Assembly: GCF_014287955.1 (NCBI RefSeq)
Contig: NZ_JACOPD010000006.1
Location: 124,001-188,000 of the forward strand
Direction of reading: 5' to 3'
DNA length: 64,000 nucleotides
Source: Lachnospira hominis (ex Liu et al. 2021)
GTDB taxonomy: Bacteria > Bacillota > Clostridia > Lachnospirales > Lachnospiraceae
A program made the translations under genes and the position numbers. Under the pieces are notes generated by a model. That model was not told the origin of the DNA. It searched no databases and saw nothing but the letters and a program-made list of their open reading frames with translations. Positions 49,475-58,414 of this stretch are shown here, piece after piece. Positions within the stretch are counted from its first letter, which is position 1. Every line of letters begins with the position of its first letter.

Positions 49475-51145
49475 ATGTTTGATTACAGACAGTACAAGAG
49501 AGGTTATTTCATGCCACCTGTAGAGTGCAACGACTGGGTGAAAAAGGAGTATATTGATAAGGCACCAATCTGGTGTTCAGTTGATTTAAGAGATGGAAAC
49601 CAGGCACTTGTAGAACCGATGAGCCTTGAACAGAAACTTGAATTTTTCAAGCTCCTTGTAAAAGTTGGTTTTAAGGAAATCGAAGTTGGTTTCCCGGCTG
49701 CATCAGAGACAGAATATGTCTTTTTAAGAACACTTATTGAAAAGAACATGATTCCTGATGATGTTACAATTCAGGTCCTTACTCAGGCAAGAGAACATAT
49801 CATCAAGAAAACATTTGAGGCTGTAAAGGGTGCACCGAGAGCTATTGTTCATGTATACAATTCAACATCTTTAGCACAGCGTGAACAGGTATTCAGAAAG
49901 TCAAAAGAAGATATCAAAAAGATTGCTGTTGAGGGTGCAAAGCTTCTTAAAGAACTTGCTGCAAAAGAAGAAGGAAACTTTGCATTTGAATACAGTCCTG
50001 AAAGTTTTACAGGAACAGAACCTGAATATGCACTTGAAGTATGTAATGCAGTAATTGATATCTGGGAACCTACAGCTGACAATAAATGCATAATCAACCT
50101 TCCTGCTACAGTGGAGATGTCACTTCCTCATGTATTTGCAAGCCAGGTGGAATACATGGATAAGAATCTTCATAACAGGGAAAATGTTATTATTTCGCTT
50201 CATCCTCATAATGACCGGGGAACAGGCGTTGCTGATGCAGAACTTGGTCTTCTTGCAGGTGCGGACAGAATTGAGGGAACATTATTCGGTAATGGTGAAA
50301 GAACAGGTAATGTTGATGTAATTACACTTGCAATGAATATGTATGCACAGGGTGTTAATCCTGAACTTGATTTATCTAATATGCCTGAACTTTCAGAGAC
50401 ATTTGAAAGACTTACACAGATGAAGATAGATGACAGACATCCGTATTGTGGTAAACTTGTATTTGCAGCTTTCTCAGGTTCACATCAGGATGCTATTTCA
50501 AAGGGGATGCATTACCGTATTGAAAATGATACAGAGCATTGGACAGTTCCATATCTTCCAATTAATCCTGAAGATGTAGGACGTACATATGATTCAGATG
50601 TTATCAGAATTAACAGCCAGTCAGGAAAGGGTGGCGTTGCATATGTCCTTGAACATAATTATGGAATGATAATACCTAAGAAGATGAGAGAAGATCTCGG
50701 CTATGCTGTTAAGGATGTATCAGATGTTAATCATAAAGAGCTTACACCTGGAGAAGTTCTCGAAATATTTGAAAAAAGATATAAGAAATATACACCTGTA
50801 TTTAAGATTACAGAAGTTCATTTCAGACAGATTGATGGAATCCAGACAACAGTTACAATAGAAAAAGACGGTGAAAAGATTAATGTTGAATCAAAGGGTA
50901 ACGGACGTCTTGATGCTGTAAGTAATGCACTTTCAGAATATTTCAACCATAACTGCGATATCTGCTGCTATGAAGAGCATACTCTTAATAATAAGGGTTC
51001 AGAATCAAGTGCTATTGCATATGTAGGTATTGTAAGTGATGATGGAAAGGAATATTATGGTGCAGGTGTTGACCATGATATTATCCGTGCATCTATAGAT
51101 GCTCTTGAGTCAGCTATGAACAGAAGTTTGGAAAAGGCTGAATAA
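49475..51145 (+). CDS. leuA: 2-isopropylmalate synthase, long LeuA form
   Basis: LeuA (556 residues) condenses acetyl-CoA with 2-ketoisovalerate, the first step of leucine synthesis. WCSVDLRDGNQALVEPM near residue 33 holds the metal ligand Asp, and HPHNDRGTGVADAELG the His residues. The C-terminal part from about 430 is the LeuA dimer/regulatory domain, which binds leucine. The length and N-terminus fit the LeuA2 type found in Clostridia and Actinobacteria. TTGGAGG precedes ATG 49475. The T-box is 133 bases upstream. Confidence 0.96.
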   Translation: MFDYRQYKRGYFMPPVECNDWVKKEYIDKAPIWCSVDLRDGNQALVEPMSLEQKLEFFKLLVKVGFKEIEVGFPAASETEYVFLRTLIEKNMIPDDVTIQVLTQAREHIIKKTFEAVKGAPRAIVHVYNSTSLAQREQVFRKSKEDIKKIAVEGAKLLKELAAKEEGNFAFEYSPESFTGTEPEYALEVCNAVIDIWEPTADNKCIINLPATVEMSLPHVFASQVEYMDKNLHNRENVIISLHPHNDRGTGVADAELGLLAGADRIEGTLFGNGERTGNVDVITLAMNMYAQGVNPELDLSNMPELSETFERLTQMKIDDRHPYCGKLVFAAFSGSHQDAISKGMHYRIENDTEHWTVPYLPINPEDVGRTYDSDVIRINSQSGKGGVAYVLEHNYGMIIPKKMREDLGYAVKDVSDVNHKELTPGEVLEIFEKRYKKYTPVFKITEVHFRQIDGIQTTVTIEKDGEKINVESKGNGRLDAVSNALSEYFNHNCDICCYEEHTLNNKGSESSAIAYVGIVSDDGKEYYGAGVDHDIIRASIDALESAMNRSLEKAE

Positions 51146-51147
51146 AA

Positions 51148-51771
51148 ATGAAAAAAGAGATTATACTTGCTTCGGGGTCGCCTAGAAGAAGAGAACTTCT
51201 TAATCAGATTGGAATTGATTTTACTGTGATTACAAGTGACGCCGATGAGATAACAACAGAAAAATCTCCCGAAAAAATAGTTATGCAGCTATCAAGCCTT
51301 AAAGCAGAAGCGGTTGCAAAACTTCCTGTTAAAAAAAGTACAGCTGCGGTACAAAAAAGTGCCGCAGCCTCTTTCGGTGATAGCGATAGTTATGTTATAA
51401 TAGGAGCTGATACGATTGTCTATGCGGATGGTCAGGTTCTTGGCAAGCCAAGAGATGAGAGACATGCATTTGATATGATAAAATGTCTTTCGGGCGGCAG
51501 CCACAGTGTATATACGGGAGTTACATTTATTTGTGGAAAAGAAAAAACGTCATTTTATGAACAGACAGAAGTTTATGTATATGATATGACAGATGAAGAA
51601 ATTCTTGATTATATAAAGACAAAAGAGCCGATGGACAAGGCGGGGGCTTATGGCATACAGGGCAGATTTGCGGCTTTTGTATCAAAAATTGAGGGCGATT
51701 ATAACTCAGTAGTCGGACTGCCTGTTGGCAGAGTATATCAGGAATTAAGAAAGGCCGGGTATATCGGATGA
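51148..51771 (+). CDS. maf: Maf-family nucleotide pyrophosphatase
   Basis: The 207-residue protein has ASGSPRRRELLNQIG at the N-terminus, IIGADTIVYADGQVLGKPRD in the middle and DKAGAYGIQG near the end, the Maf signatures. It hydrolyses non-canonical nucleoside triphosphates such as dTTP/UTP analogues. A small Ala/Ser/Lys insertion (residues 57-70) is atypical. The stop overlaps the next start by four bases. Confidence 0.94.
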   Translation: MKKEIILASGSPRRRELLNQIGIDFTVITSDADEITTEKSPEKIVMQLSSLKAEAVAKLPVKKSTAAVQKSAAASFGDSDSYVIIGADTIVYADGQVLGKPRDERHAFDMIKCLSGGSHSVYTGVTFICGKEKTSFYEQTEVYVYDMTDEEILDYIKTKEPMDKAGAYGIQGRFAAFVSKIEGDYNSVVGLPVGRVYQELRKAGYIG

Positions 51772-52541
51772 TAAAACTTGTTGCAAGTGATTTGGATGGA
51801 ACGATTCTTCTGAATGGAGCACAGCATGTTGACGATTCAATGTGTGAAACTATAGACATGCTTGGCAGAAAAGGAATAATATTTGCACCCGCAAGCGGCA
51901 GACAGTGTGAAAGTCTTGTAAGACTTTTTTCAAAGGTAAAAAGTCCGTTAATGTATATTTCTGATAATGGTGCATTAGTAAGATATAAAGGTGAGACAAT
52001 TGTAAAGACACCAATGGATTATAATCTTGCAATAGAGATTGCGAAGGATATAATTTCAGTTCCGAATTGCGAGGTACTGTTATCAGGAGAAAAGACAGCA
52101 TATATAATGCCAAAGACAGAAGAATATCTTATCAGGATGACAAAGGTTGTGCAATATAAGACGACAATAATTAAAAGTCTCGATGAGATTCAGGAAGATA
52201 TTTTAAAAGTGTCTGTCTGTGATTTGTCAGGAATTGCCAATTCTGAAAAGTATTTTGCGGATAAGTGGTCTGATAAAGCAGCAGCGGCAGTTTCCGGTGA
52301 CCAATATATGGATTTTATGGATTTGTGTGTCAGCAAGGGGGACGCTTTAAAGAAAGTCCAGAAAATTTATGGCATAGACAGAAGTGAATGTATGGCATTC
52401 GGAGATAATTATAATGACTGTGAAATGTTAAAGCAGGCAGAGTTTTCTTATGCAATGGCATCGGCTGCTGATGATATAAAGAAAAATGCATTATATGTAA
52501 CTGATTCGGTAGAAAAAATATTAAGAGGAGAGCTGTTATAA
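51768..52541 (+). CDS. Cof-type HAD-IIB phosphatase
   Basis: The 257-residue HAD protein has motif I DLDGTILLNG, motif II ASGRQ, SDNGA, motif III Lys in SKGDALKKVQ and motif IV FGDNYNDCEML. Cof-like hydrolases dephosphorylate sugar phosphates or flavin and pyridoxal phosphates; the substrate is not evident. It is translationally coupled to maf by a four-base overlap and overlaps the next gene by one base. Confidence 0.93.
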   Translation: MIKLVASDLDGTILLNGAQHVDDSMCETIDMLGRKGIIFAPASGRQCESLVRLFSKVKSPLMYISDNGALVRYKGETIVKTPMDYNLAIEIAKDIISVPNCEVLLSGEKTAYIMPKTEEYLIRMTKVVQYKTTIIKSLDEIQEDILKVSVCDLSGIANSEKYFADKWSDKAAAAVSGDQYMDFMDLCVSKGDALKKVQKIYGIDRSECMAFGDNYNDCEMLKQAEFSYAMASAADDIKKNALYVTDSVEKILRGELL

Positions 52542-52804
52542 TGAAAGATGATTTAACATTATGTGCTGAAGTTTTTTTAAAGGAACAGACAAAGCTGTAT
52601 GATGAACCGGTCGCACAGGATATAGAAGAAGCAAAGGAATTTCTTGAAGATTGTTTTGCACAGGTATTTGACAATATTAAAGAAGTAAGGGAATATCTGA
52701 GTGAAGAGGGAATGGACGTTGATGAAATTACGGACGAAGAACTTGCAGAAGAACTTGAAGTGTTCGCTCTTCCGGATGGCAGATTCTTTGTGGTGGAAGG
52801 CTGA
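52541..52804 (+). CDS. Small acidic protein, unknown function
   Basis: I do not recognise this 87-residue protein. It is strongly acidic and helical in appearance (IEEAKEFLEDCFAQVFDNIK, then EITDEELAEELEVF) and ends with a beta-like FALPDGRFFVVEG. It overlaps the Cof gene upstream and rlmH downstream by one base each (TAATG and TGATG), so it is firmly within a translationally coupled group. Confidence 0.8.
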   Translation: MKDDLTLCAEVFLKEQTKLYDEPVAQDIEEAKEFLEDCFAQVFDNIKEVREYLSEEGMDVDEITDEELAEELEVFALPDGRFFVVEG

Positions 52805-53283
52805 TGCGTATAAGTATTGTATGTGTAGGTAAAATAAAAGAAAAGTTTTACGTACAGGCAGTCTGTGAGTATGTGAAAAGACTATCAAGATACTGCAAGC
52901 TCGATATAATAGAACTTCCTGATGAAAAAACACCTGAAAATGCAGGCGAACAGCTTAATCTGGCAATTAAAGCAAAAGAAGGCGACAGGATTCTTTCATC
53001 ATTAAAAGATGATGCATATGTCATTGCACTTGCAATAGAAGGAAAGATGCTTGATTCAGTTGAATTTTCACAAAAGATAGAAAAACTTGGAATTGATTCA
53101 GTAAGTCATATAATGTTTGTTATAGGAGGTTCATTAGGGCTTGATGAGCGTGTACTTAAAAGGGCAGATTATAAACTTAGTTTTTCACATATGACATTTC
53201 CACACCAGCTTATGAGAGTTGTGTTGCTGGAACAGATTTATCGTGGGTATAGGATTATGAAAGGTGAACCATACCATAAATAA
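52804..53283 (+). CDS. rlmH: 23S rRNA pseudouridine-1915 N3-methyltransferase
   Basis: RlmH (159 residues) is a SPOUT methyltransferase. ISIVCVGKIKEKFY at the start, YVIALAIEGK, HIMFVIGGSLGLD (the AdoMet-binding knot) and LSFSHMTFPHQLMRVVLLEQ with YRIMKGEPYHK at the end are all diagnostic, and the length is typical. Confidence 0.98.
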   Translation: MRISIVCVGKIKEKFYVQAVCEYVKRLSRYCKLDIIELPDEKTPENAGEQLNLAIKAKEGDRILSSLKDDAYVIALAIEGKMLDSVEFSQKIEKLGIDSVSHIMFVIGGSLGLDERVLKRADYKLSFSHMTFPHQLMRVVLLEQIYRGYRIMKGEPYHK

Positions 53284-53313
53284 TAAAAAAATAAAACAGG
53301 AGCGGTTTATTTT

Positions 53314-54672
53314 ATGGAAAATAAAAAAAGAGGCAGTTTTTCCGGAGGCATAGGATTTGTACTTGCAGCAGCCGGAAGTGCGGTAGGTTTGGGAAATTTA
53401 TGGAGATTCCCATATTTGGCAGCCCAGTATGGCGGCGGAATATTTATTCTTGTATATATTATTCTGGCACTTACATTTGGTTTTACACTTATGACAACAG
53501 AGATTGCAATAGGAAGAAAGACAAAGCTTAGTCCGACAAGAGCATATGGAAACATTGATAAGAGATTTGCTTTTATAGGACCGATATCATTTATAATTCC
53601 GGTAATTATTCTTCCGTATTATTGTGTAATCGGCGGATGGGTTATAAAGTATGTTACCGTATTTGCAACAGGTCAGGACATGGCGGCAGCAGACGGTTTG
53701 TTTTTTGCAAACTTTATCGGACAGGAATATGCACCGCTTGTATTTTTCTTTATCTTTTTAGGACTCACAGCACTTATAGTAGTTTTGGGTGTTGAAAAAG
53801 GTATTGAAAAAGTCAGTAAGTATCTTATGCCTGTGCTTATTCTGCTCGCTATAGTTATATGCATATATATTATGTTTATTCCGGGAGCCGGAGCCGGTAT
53901 CAAGTATTATCTTCTTCCTGATTTTTCAAAGTTTTCGTTTAAGACAGTCTGTGCGGCAATGGGACAGATGTTTTACTCAATGAGCCTTGCGATGGGAATT
54001 ATGATAACATATGGTTCATATACAAGAGATGACGTAAGCCTTGTGAAATCAGTAAATGGTATCGAAATTTTTGATACGGGAATTGCATTGCTGGCAGGTA
54101 TGATGGTTGTTCCGGCTGTATATATTTTCAGTGGTGAAGCAGGAACTTCACAAAGTGGTGCCGGACTTATGTTTATGACACTTCCTAAAGTGTTTTCACA
54201 GATGCCTGGCGGACGATTTATCGGATTTATGTTTTTTGCACTTGTATTTCTTGCGGCACTGACAAGCTCTGTATCAATTATGGAAGCAATTACATCTATG
54301 CTTATAGACAGATTTCATATAAGCCGTGTATTAAGCTGTGCAATTATAATTGTAGTTGCGGTTGTACTCGGAATACCTTGTTCGCTTGGAAATGGAATAT
54401 GGTCACATATTACAATAATGGGGATGGATTTCCTTACATTTTTTGATTTTATAAGTAACAGCCTTCTTTTACCGGTTGTGGCTTTCTTTACATGTATTAT
54501 GATTGGCTGGTTTGTAGGTGCTGATTATATTATAGATGAGGCAGCAAAGAATGGTGAGAAGTTTGGAAGAGAGAAGATTTATCGTGTTATGGTTAAATAT
54601 ATAGCACCTGTACTTCTTCTTATAATTCTTGTGTTCTATACACTCGCACAGTTTGGAATTATAAAATATTAA
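53314..54672 (+). CDS. Sodium-dependent neurotransmitter:sodium symporter family (amino acid) transporter
   Basis: The 452-residue protein belongs to the NSS family. TM1 has the unwound motif SAVGLGNLWRFPYLAAQYGGG split here as GLGNLWRFP and YGGG, with Gly and Asn of the sodium and substrate site. About eleven membrane segments follow, with TM6-TM8 motifs such as YSMSLAMGIMITYGSY and LTSSVSIMEA. Bacterial members import amino acids such as tryptophan, tyrosine or methionine; the substrate here is undetermined. CAGGAGCGG precedes the ATG. A 34-residue membrane peptide gene follows. Confidence 0.94.
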   Translation: MENKKRGSFSGGIGFVLAAAGSAVGLGNLWRFPYLAAQYGGGIFILVYIILALTFGFTLMTTEIAIGRKTKLSPTRAYGNIDKRFAFIGPISFIIPVIILPYYCVIGGWVIKYVTVFATGQDMAAADGLFFANFIGQEYAPLVFFFIFLGLTALIVVLGVEKGIEKVSKYLMPVLILLAIVICIYIMFIPGAGAGIKYYLLPDFSKFSFKTVCAAMGQMFYSMSLAMGIMITYGSYTRDDVSLVKSVNGIEIFDTGIALLAGMMVVPAVYIFSGEAGTSQSGAGLMFMTLPKVFSQMPGGRFIGFMFFALVFLAALTSSVSIMEAITSMLIDRFHISRVLSCAIIIVVAVVLGIPCSLGNGIWSHITIMGMDFLTFFDFISNSLLLPVVAFFTCIMIGWFVGADYIIDEAAKNGEKFGREKIYRVMVKYIAPVLLLIILVFYTLAQFGIIKY

Positions 54673-54706
54673 AAATTTTTTTGGATAAAAAATCAAGTGC
54701 ATATTT

Positions 54707-54739
54707 TTCACATTTGTTTTATAATAAAGCAAATGTGAA
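54707..54739. promoter_or_regulatory. 33-bp palindrome centred on a -10 box
   Basis: Arms TTCACATTTGTTTTAT and ATAAAGCAAATGTGAA are complementary except for one base pair, around a single central base. TATAAT (54720-54725) sits at the centre with GTGCAT (54697-54702) as a weak -35, so a dimeric regulator bound here would block the promoter of the small membrane peptide and mscL. It may also act as a weak terminator hairpin for the symporter gene. Confidence 0.65.
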
Positions 54740-54757
54740 TGAAGGAGCTGCTTTTAT

Positions 54758-54862
54758 ATGAACAGAAAAGGCTTTATGGTAATGCTTGGCGTTATTTTGA
54801 TAAATACAATTCTTGCGATTCTTGTTGTTGTGCTTGGAATTGTAATAAAAAGCAGAATGTAA
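54758..54862 (+). CDS. 34-residue single-helix membrane peptide, MetS-like
   Basis: ATG 54758 follows GAAGGAG (54741-54747) and encodes 34 residues: a short basic start (MNRKGF), one membrane helix with VILINTILAILVVVLGIVI, and a basic end (KSRM). NSS-family transporters such as MetP have a tiny companion subunit, MetS, coded directly downstream; size, topology and location fit that idea. Sequence identity to MetS is not obvious, so the link is inferred. It could also be an unrelated small membrane protein of the mscL transcript. Confidence 0.65.
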   Translation: MNRKGFMVMLGVILINTILAILVVVLGIVIKSRM

Positions 54863-54898
54863 TAATTAAAATTTTTATACAAAGGAAAGGGACTTCAT

Positions 54899-55324
54899 AT
54901 GAGAAAATTTCTGAATGAGTTTAAAACATTTATAAGCAGAGGCAATGTCATGGATATGGCAGTTGGTATTATCATCGGTGGTGCATTTACAAGCATAGTT
55001 ACATCACTTGTCAATGATATTATCAATCCGGTTCTTGGATTGTTTGGCGGAATGAATTTTGACAAGTTGAGTGTTAATCTTCTTGGAGAAGTAACTTTAT
55101 ATTACGGAAAGTTTATTACAGCAGTTATTAATTTCCTTATTATGGCCTTGATAATCTTTATTATGATTAAGGCAATTAATTCTGCTTCAGAGAAGTTTTC
55201 ACGTAAAGAAAAAGAGAAGCCTACAACAAAGACATGCCCATATTGCAAAACTAAGATTGCAATAGATGCAGTAAGATGTCCTAATTGTACTTCACATCTT
55301 GAAGACGGCGTCAGCAAAAGCTGA
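54899..55324 (+). CDS. mscL: Large-conductance mechanosensitive channel MscL with zinc-ribbon tail
   Basis: MscL (141 residues) opens under membrane tension to release solutes. The N-terminal helix [20 protein letters not shown] and TM1 pore segment [21 protein letters not shown] are typical; TM2 is [19 protein letters not shown]. Instead of a simple charged helix, the C-terminus has [18 protein letters not shown], a four-Cys zinc-ribbon motif. GGAAAGGG precedes the ATG. The stop overlaps the terminator. Confidence 0.96.
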   Translation: MRKFLNEFKTFISRGNVMDMAVGIIIGGAFTSIVTSLVNDIINPVLGLFGGMNFDKLSVNLLGEVTLYYGKFITAVINFLIMALIIFIMIKAINSASEKFSRKEKEKPTTKTCPYCKTKIAIDAVRCPNCTSHLEDGVSKS

Positions 55325-55335
55325 CGCTATACTTT
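55308..55335 (+). terminator. Terminator of mscL
   Basis: GCGTCAGC at 55308-55315 pairs with GCTGACGC at 55320-55327, followed by TATACTTTTG. The stop codon of mscL lies within the 3' arm. Confidence 0.75.
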
Positions 55336-55398
55336 TGTAAATCAGGACAGAACATAATCATTTATTTGTAATAAAGAATTTATATATGGAGGCAGATT

Positions 55399-56394
55399 GT
55401 GAAAAAACAGAGAAAAAAGAAACTTATTGCGGCTGTAATTGTTGCATTTGTGTCATTGCTGATATTTGGATATATCAAATTTTTTAACGGAACATTTATT
55501 TACATTTCGACAGGATTTGGAAAAGACGGACTTTTAAAGACTGGAAATAAAAAGGCATCAGTTATGGAAGCAGATATTCTTCTTTCTGATGCAAAAAGTG
55601 AATATGAAGATTTATTTGGAACAGATATCTGGAATCAGAGTGTCGGTGATGTGAAATTTGATGAGTATGTAAAAGAACAGGTAAAAGCCAAGCTTGAACG
55701 TGTTTACTGCATGAATGTTTTAGCTGATAAAAAAGGTGTTGTACTCTCAAGAAACCAGAAGACAGCTGTATCTGATGCGGCAGAGGAATATTATAATTCA
55801 TTAAGTGATGAAAAAAGGAATGAATTTAATATTACAAAAGAAAAACTTGTTAATATGTTTACCAGCTTTGCAATAGCAGATACACTATATAATGATTTGA
55901 CAGATAATCTTGATATAGAAGTAAGCTATGATGAAGCGAGAGTTATAACAGTACAGTATATCTGTGCAGATACGCTTGAAGATATAAAAAAAGCACAGGA
56001 AAGACTTGATAATAAAGAAATTTTCTATGTTGTTGCAAAAGATTATAATGGTGAAGAATATGAGAGAGAATGCCGCAGAGGAGAACTTGACGAGAATTTT
56101 GAAAATGCGGCTTATAATCTGAAAAGCGGCGAAGTAAGTGATATTGTTGAATCGGATGGCAGATATTATATTATAAAATGTAACAGCGATAATGATAAAT
56201 CAAAAACAGAGGCTAACAAAACAGCAATTCTTGAAAAGAGAAAACTTGAAGCATTTAACAGCGAATTTGAGTCATTTGAGGCAAAGCAGTATGTTGAATT
56301 TAATAATAAAGCATGGAATGAAATAAAGCTTACAGCAATTGGAAATATTAATGTAAAATTCGAAGAGGTATTTAACAGTCACTTGAAACAGTAG
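55399..56394 (+). CDS. Membrane-anchored parvulin-type (PrsA/SurA-like) peptidyl-prolyl isomerase
   Basis: The 331-residue protein has a basic start and one membrane segment (residues 9-26), then an outward helical region and a parvulin domain at about residues 175-270: ARVITVQYICADTLEDIKKA, then FYVVAKDYN, RGELDENFENAAYNLKSGEV and GRYYIIKC. No lipobox Cys is present, so it is a membrane-anchored form rather than a PrsA lipoprotein. The domain is divergent, so catalytic activity is not certain. GGAGG stands before GTG 55399. Confidence 0.8.
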   Translation: MKKQRKKKLIAAVIVAFVSLLIFGYIKFFNGTFIYISTGFGKDGLLKTGNKKASVMEADILLSDAKSEYEDLFGTDIWNQSVGDVKFDEYVKEQVKAKLERVYCMNVLADKKGVVLSRNQKTAVSDAAEEYYNSLSDEKRNEFNITKEKLVNMFTSFAIADTLYNDLTDNLDIEVSYDEARVITVQYICADTLEDIKKAQERLDNKEIFYVVAKDYNGEEYERECRRGELDENFENAAYNLKSGEVSDIVESDGRYYIIKCNSDNDKSKTEANKTAILEKRKLEAFNSEFESFEAKQYVEFNNKAWNEIKLTAIGNINVKFEEVFNSHLKQ

Positions 56395-56411
56395 AAGGGA
56401 GAAATCTTTAC

Positions 56412-58349
56412 ATGGCTAATCAGAAGTACGATGCGTCCAGTATTTCAATTCTTGAAGGACTTGAGGCAGTAAGAAAACGTCCTGGAATGTATATTGGAAG
56501 TGTGGGAACAAAAGGTCTTAATCATCTTATATATGAAATTGCGGATAATGCCGTTGATGAGCATCTTGCTGGATATTGCAGTGAGATACGGGTAACTTTG
56601 AATAATGACGGTACAGCAACAATAAAGGATAACGGTCGTGGAATTCCTGTAGGAATTCATCCGAAAGCAGGAATACCGGCAGTTGAAGTTGTATTTACAG
56701 TGCTCCACGCAGGAGGAAAGTTTGGAGACGGCGGATATAAGATTTCCGGCGGCCTTCATGGTGTTGGTGCATCTGTTGTCAATGCACTTTCAAAGTGGCT
56801 TGAAGTTGAAATAAGAGTTGGTGGAGAAGTTTATTTCCAGAGATATGAACGCGGAAAGGCTGTTGCACCACTTGAAAAAACCGGAACATGCCGTAAAAAT
56901 GATACAGGAACAACTGTAACATTTCTTCCGGATGATGAAATATTTGAAAAAACGAGATTTAAGTCAGAGGCAATAAAGAGCAGGCTGCATGAGACAGCAT
57001 ATCTTAATCCGGGACTTACAATTTATTTTGAAGATAAAAGACAGGGCAGTGAAGAGACAATTGAGTATAATGAGCCGGACGGAATTAAGGCATATGTAAA
57101 AGACTTAAATGAGGGAAAAGAAACAGTAACTGATATTGTTTATTTTAAAAAGAGCCAGGATGGCATAGAAGTTGAAGCTGCATTTCAGTATGTCAATGAA
57201 TTTGAGGAAAATATACTGGGATTCTGTAATAATATTTATACGCAGGAAGGCGGTACACATATTACGGGATTTAAGACCAAGTTTACTATGGTAATCAACC
57301 AATATGCCAGAGAGCTTGGAATATTAAAGGATAAGGATGCCAATTTTACAGGTCTTGATGTAAGAAACGGAATGACAGCGATTGTTGCCGTAAAACATCC
57401 GGCACCAAGATTTGAAGGACAGACTAAGACAAAGCTTGATAATCCTGATGCAGGAACAGTAGTAAGTGCTGTCACTAATGATGAAGTACAGCTTTATTTT
57501 GACAGAAATATAGAGTCCTTAAAGGCTGTTATTGCATGTGCAGAAAAATCGGCAAAAATAAGAAAAGCGGAAGAAAAAGCAAAGACTAATCTTCTCACAA
57601 AACCTAAGTTTTCAATAGACAGCAACGGAAAACTTGCAAACTGTGAGAGCAAGGATGCATCAGAATGTGAAGTTTTTATCGTTGAGGGTGATTCTGCCGG
57701 AGGCTCTGCAAAAACAGCGAGAAACAGGCGTACACAGGCTATCCTGCCTATACGAGGTAAAATATTAAATGTAGAGAAAGCTTCAATAGACAAGGTTCTG
57801 GCTAACGCTGAGATAAAAACAATGATTAATTCATTCGGCTGTGGTTTCCTTGAAGGATATGGAAATGATTTTGATATAAATAAGCTCCGCTATGACAAAA
57901 TTATCATTATGACGGATGCCGATGTCGATGGTGCACATATTGATACGCTCCTGCTCACATTTTTCTACAGATTTATGCCGGAACTTATTAATCAGGGACA
58001 TGTATATATTGCAACACCTCCGCTCTACAGGGCTGAGATTAAAAAGGGAACAAAATCAAAGTCAAAGGGAGAATTCCAATATCTTTATGATGATAAGGCA
58101 CTTGAAAAATACAGAAAAGAGCATGCTGCCGGTTCATTTACGCTTCAAAGATACAAGGGTCTTGGTGAGATGGATCCTGACCAGCTCTGGGAGACAACGC
58201 TTAATCCTGAAACGCGGATTTTAAAGCAGGTAGAAATAGAGGATGCAAGACTTGCAGCAGAAGTAACTTCAATGCTTATGGGCAGTGATGTTTCGCCGAG
58301 AAGGCAGTTTATTTATACACATGCTGAAGAGGCAGAAATAGATGCCTGA
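56412..58349 (+). CDS. parE: DNA topoisomerase IV subunit B (type IIA topoisomerase ATPase subunit)
   Basis: The 645-residue protein has the GHKL ATPase (RPGMYIGSVGTKGLNHLIYE, VDEHLAGYC, IKDNGRGIPVGIHPK, SGGLHGVGASVVNALS), the transducer, and the TOPRIM motifs EVFIVEGDSAGGSAKTAR and IIIMTDADVDGAHIDTL, then RYKGLGEMDPDQLWETT. It could also be called GyrB; pairing with a downstream A subunit lacking a GyrA box favours ParE. AAGGGAG precedes ATG 56412. Confidence 0.88.
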   Translation: MANQKYDASSISILEGLEAVRKRPGMYIGSVGTKGLNHLIYEIADNAVDEHLAGYCSEIRVTLNNDGTATIKDNGRGIPVGIHPKAGIPAVEVVFTVLHAGGKFGDGGYKISGGLHGVGASVVNALSKWLEVEIRVGGEVYFQRYERGKAVAPLEKTGTCRKNDTGTTVTFLPDDEIFEKTRFKSEAIKSRLHETAYLNPGLTIYFEDKRQGSEETIEYNEPDGIKAYVKDLNEGKETVTDIVYFKKSQDGIEVEAAFQYVNEFEENILGFCNNIYTQEGGTHITGFKTKFTMVINQYARELGILKDKDANFTGLDVRNGMTAIVAVKHPAPRFEGQTKTKLDNPDAGTVVSAVTNDEVQLYFDRNIESLKAVIACAEKSAKIRKAEEKAKTNLLTKPKFSIDSNGKLANCESKDASECEVFIVEGDSAGGSAKTARNRRTQAILPIRGKILNVEKASIDKVLANAEIKTMINSFGCGFLEGYGNDFDINKLRYDKIIIMTDADVDGAHIDTLLLTFFYRFMPELINQGHVYIATPPLYRAEIKKGTKSKSKGEFQYLYDDKALEKYRKEHAAGSFTLQRYKGLGEMDPDQLWETTLNPETRILKQVEIEDARLAAEVTSMLMGSDVSPRRQFIYTHAEEAEIDA

Positions 58350-58414
58350 TTTTAATATATAATTTTAAGTATAAAAATATTATCTTATAACGGAAAGATT
58401 GAGGAAAAAAGACA

